In this document: one piece after another, positions 5,573 through 6,072 of the stretch
How positions within the stretch are numbered: position 1 is the first letter of the stretch
Layout: each line of letters begins with the position of its first letter
Assembly (NCBI GenBank): GCA_027489835.1
Contig: JAIXZF010000126.1
Location: 1-6,072 of the forward strand
Length of the DNA: 6,072 nt
Direction: 5' to 3'
Source of the DNA: Hyphomicrobiales bacterium
GTDB taxonomy: Bacteria > Pseudomonadota > Alphaproteobacteria > Rhizobiales > Beijerinckiaceae
The notes under the pieces: generated by a model
The model's database searches: none
Seen by the model: the letters and a program-made list of their open reading frames with translations, nothing else
Told to the model about the DNA's origin: nothing
Position numbers and translations under genes: made by a program

Positions 5573-6072
5573 ATGAAGGTCACCGTCGAACGGTCGCAAT
5601 TGCTCAAGGCCCTCGGCCATGTCCATCGCGTGGTCGAGCGTCGCAATACGATCCCCATCCTCTCGAACGTCCTGATGAGCGCCGGCCCGTCCAGCCTCCG
5701 GCTGAAGGCGACCGACCTCGACATCGAGGTGGTCGAGACGCTGCGGGCCGATGTCGGCCAGCCGGGCGCGACCACGGCGCCGGCCCACGTCATCTACGAC
5801 ATCGTGCGCAAGCTTCCCGAGGGCGCGCAGGTCTCGATGGAGACCAGCGGCGACGCCGGCCAGATGGTGCTGCGCTCCGGCCGCTCGCGCTTCGTGCTGC
5901 AGACGCTGCCCGAATCGGATTTCCCCGACATCACTGCCGGCGAGATGCCGCATGTCTTCACGCTGGCGTCGGCCGATTTGAAGCGCCTGATCGACAAGAC
6001 CCAGTTCGCGGTCTCGACCGAGGAGACCCGCTACTACCTCAACGGCATCTATTTCCACACGCTGGAGATGGA
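5573..6072 (+). CDS. dnaN: DNA polymerase III beta subunit, sliding clamp (5' part, runs off right edge)
   Basis: The beta clamp is a ring-shaped dimer that tethers polymerase III and other repair proteins to DNA. The first 166 codons are present, out of about 370 in the family. Domain 1 (about 1-120) shows MKVTVERSQLLKAL at the start, RRNTIPILSNVL (23-34) and LKATDLDIEV (44-53); domain 2 begins with FTLASADLKRLI (129-140), and QFAVSTEETRYYLNGIYF (144-161) is a conserved clamp block. Start ATG 5573 gives the canonical MKVTVER N-terminus, with only a weak AGG at 5564-5566 as ribosome binding site. It follows dnaA by 148 bp; the spacer has a small CCCGG/CCGGG hairpin (5426-5439) with no T-run and no clear promoter, so read-through from dnaA is plausible. 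Identity is secure. Confidence 0.97.
   Translation, partial: MKVTVERSQLLKALGHVHRVVERRNTIPILSNVLMSAGPSSLRLKATDLDIEVVETLRADVGQPGATTAPAHVIYDIVRKLPEGAQVSMETSGDAGQMVLRSGRSRFVLQTLPESDFPDITAGEMPHVFTLASADLKRLIDKTQFAVSTEETRYYLNGIYFHTLEM

Noticed and set aside
3933..5576. 547-codon plus-strand ORF overlapping dnaA in another frame
   Set aside because: Arg/Pro/Ala-rich translation without domain features; dnaA in the other frame is unambiguous.
4162..5793. 543-codon minus-strand ORF opposite dnaA and dnaN
   Set aside because: Low-complexity Arg/Ala/Gly/Asp-rich shadow of dnaA codon periodicity; no recognisable motif.

Overview
The window is GC-rich chromosomal DNA from an alphaproteobacterium, most likely of the order Hyphomicrobiales (Rhizobiales). 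This rests on the protein sequences (DnaA, DnaN, RecF and S20 all read as alphaproteobacterial), the order enoyl-CoA hydratase - rpsT - dnaA - dnaN, a TTGACG/TATAGG promoter, and GANTC and TTAA-N7-TTAAC sites in front of dnaA, which are the recognition sequences of the alphaproteobacterial cell-cycle proteins CcrM and CtrA. The genus cannot be fixed from this window; a Bosea- or Methylobacterium-like organism is a guess.

Layout. Positions 746 to 1 (minus strand) hold the first two thirds of recF, running off the left edge. After a 179-bp divergent spacer the plus strand carries a short-chain enoyl-CoA hydratase (926-1699), a PLP-dependent threonine/serine dehydratase-like enzyme (1805-2785), rpsT for ribosomal protein bS20 (2974-3240) with its own promoter and a clear intrinsic terminator, a 747-bp intergenic region, dnaA (3988-5424), a 148-bp spacer, and the first 166 codons of dnaN (from 5573), running off the right edge.

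The genes fall into two groups. recF, dnaA and dnaN are the replication-initiation and repair set, but recF is separated from dnaN and points the other way, unlike the common dnaA-dnaN-recF order. The two metabolic enzymes and rpsT are neighbours; rpsT is transcribed from its own promoter and need not depend on the upstream genes.

The part that most deserves attention is the rpsT-dnaA intergenic region. It contains seven GANTC sites within 239 bp (only three others were found by eye in the rest of the window), one exact palindromic CtrA-type site, two weak DnaA-box-like sequences beside a 48-bp AT-rich stretch, a pair of GTCAA repeats one helical turn apart, a 9-codon leucine-rich leader ORF, and a 12-bp palindrome overlapping the dnaA ribosome binding site. 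This looks like a dense cell-cycle control region for dnaA and possibly a replication origin. No previously undescribed gene system, mobile element, CRISPR array or RNA gene was seen; the coding content is ordinary housekeeping.
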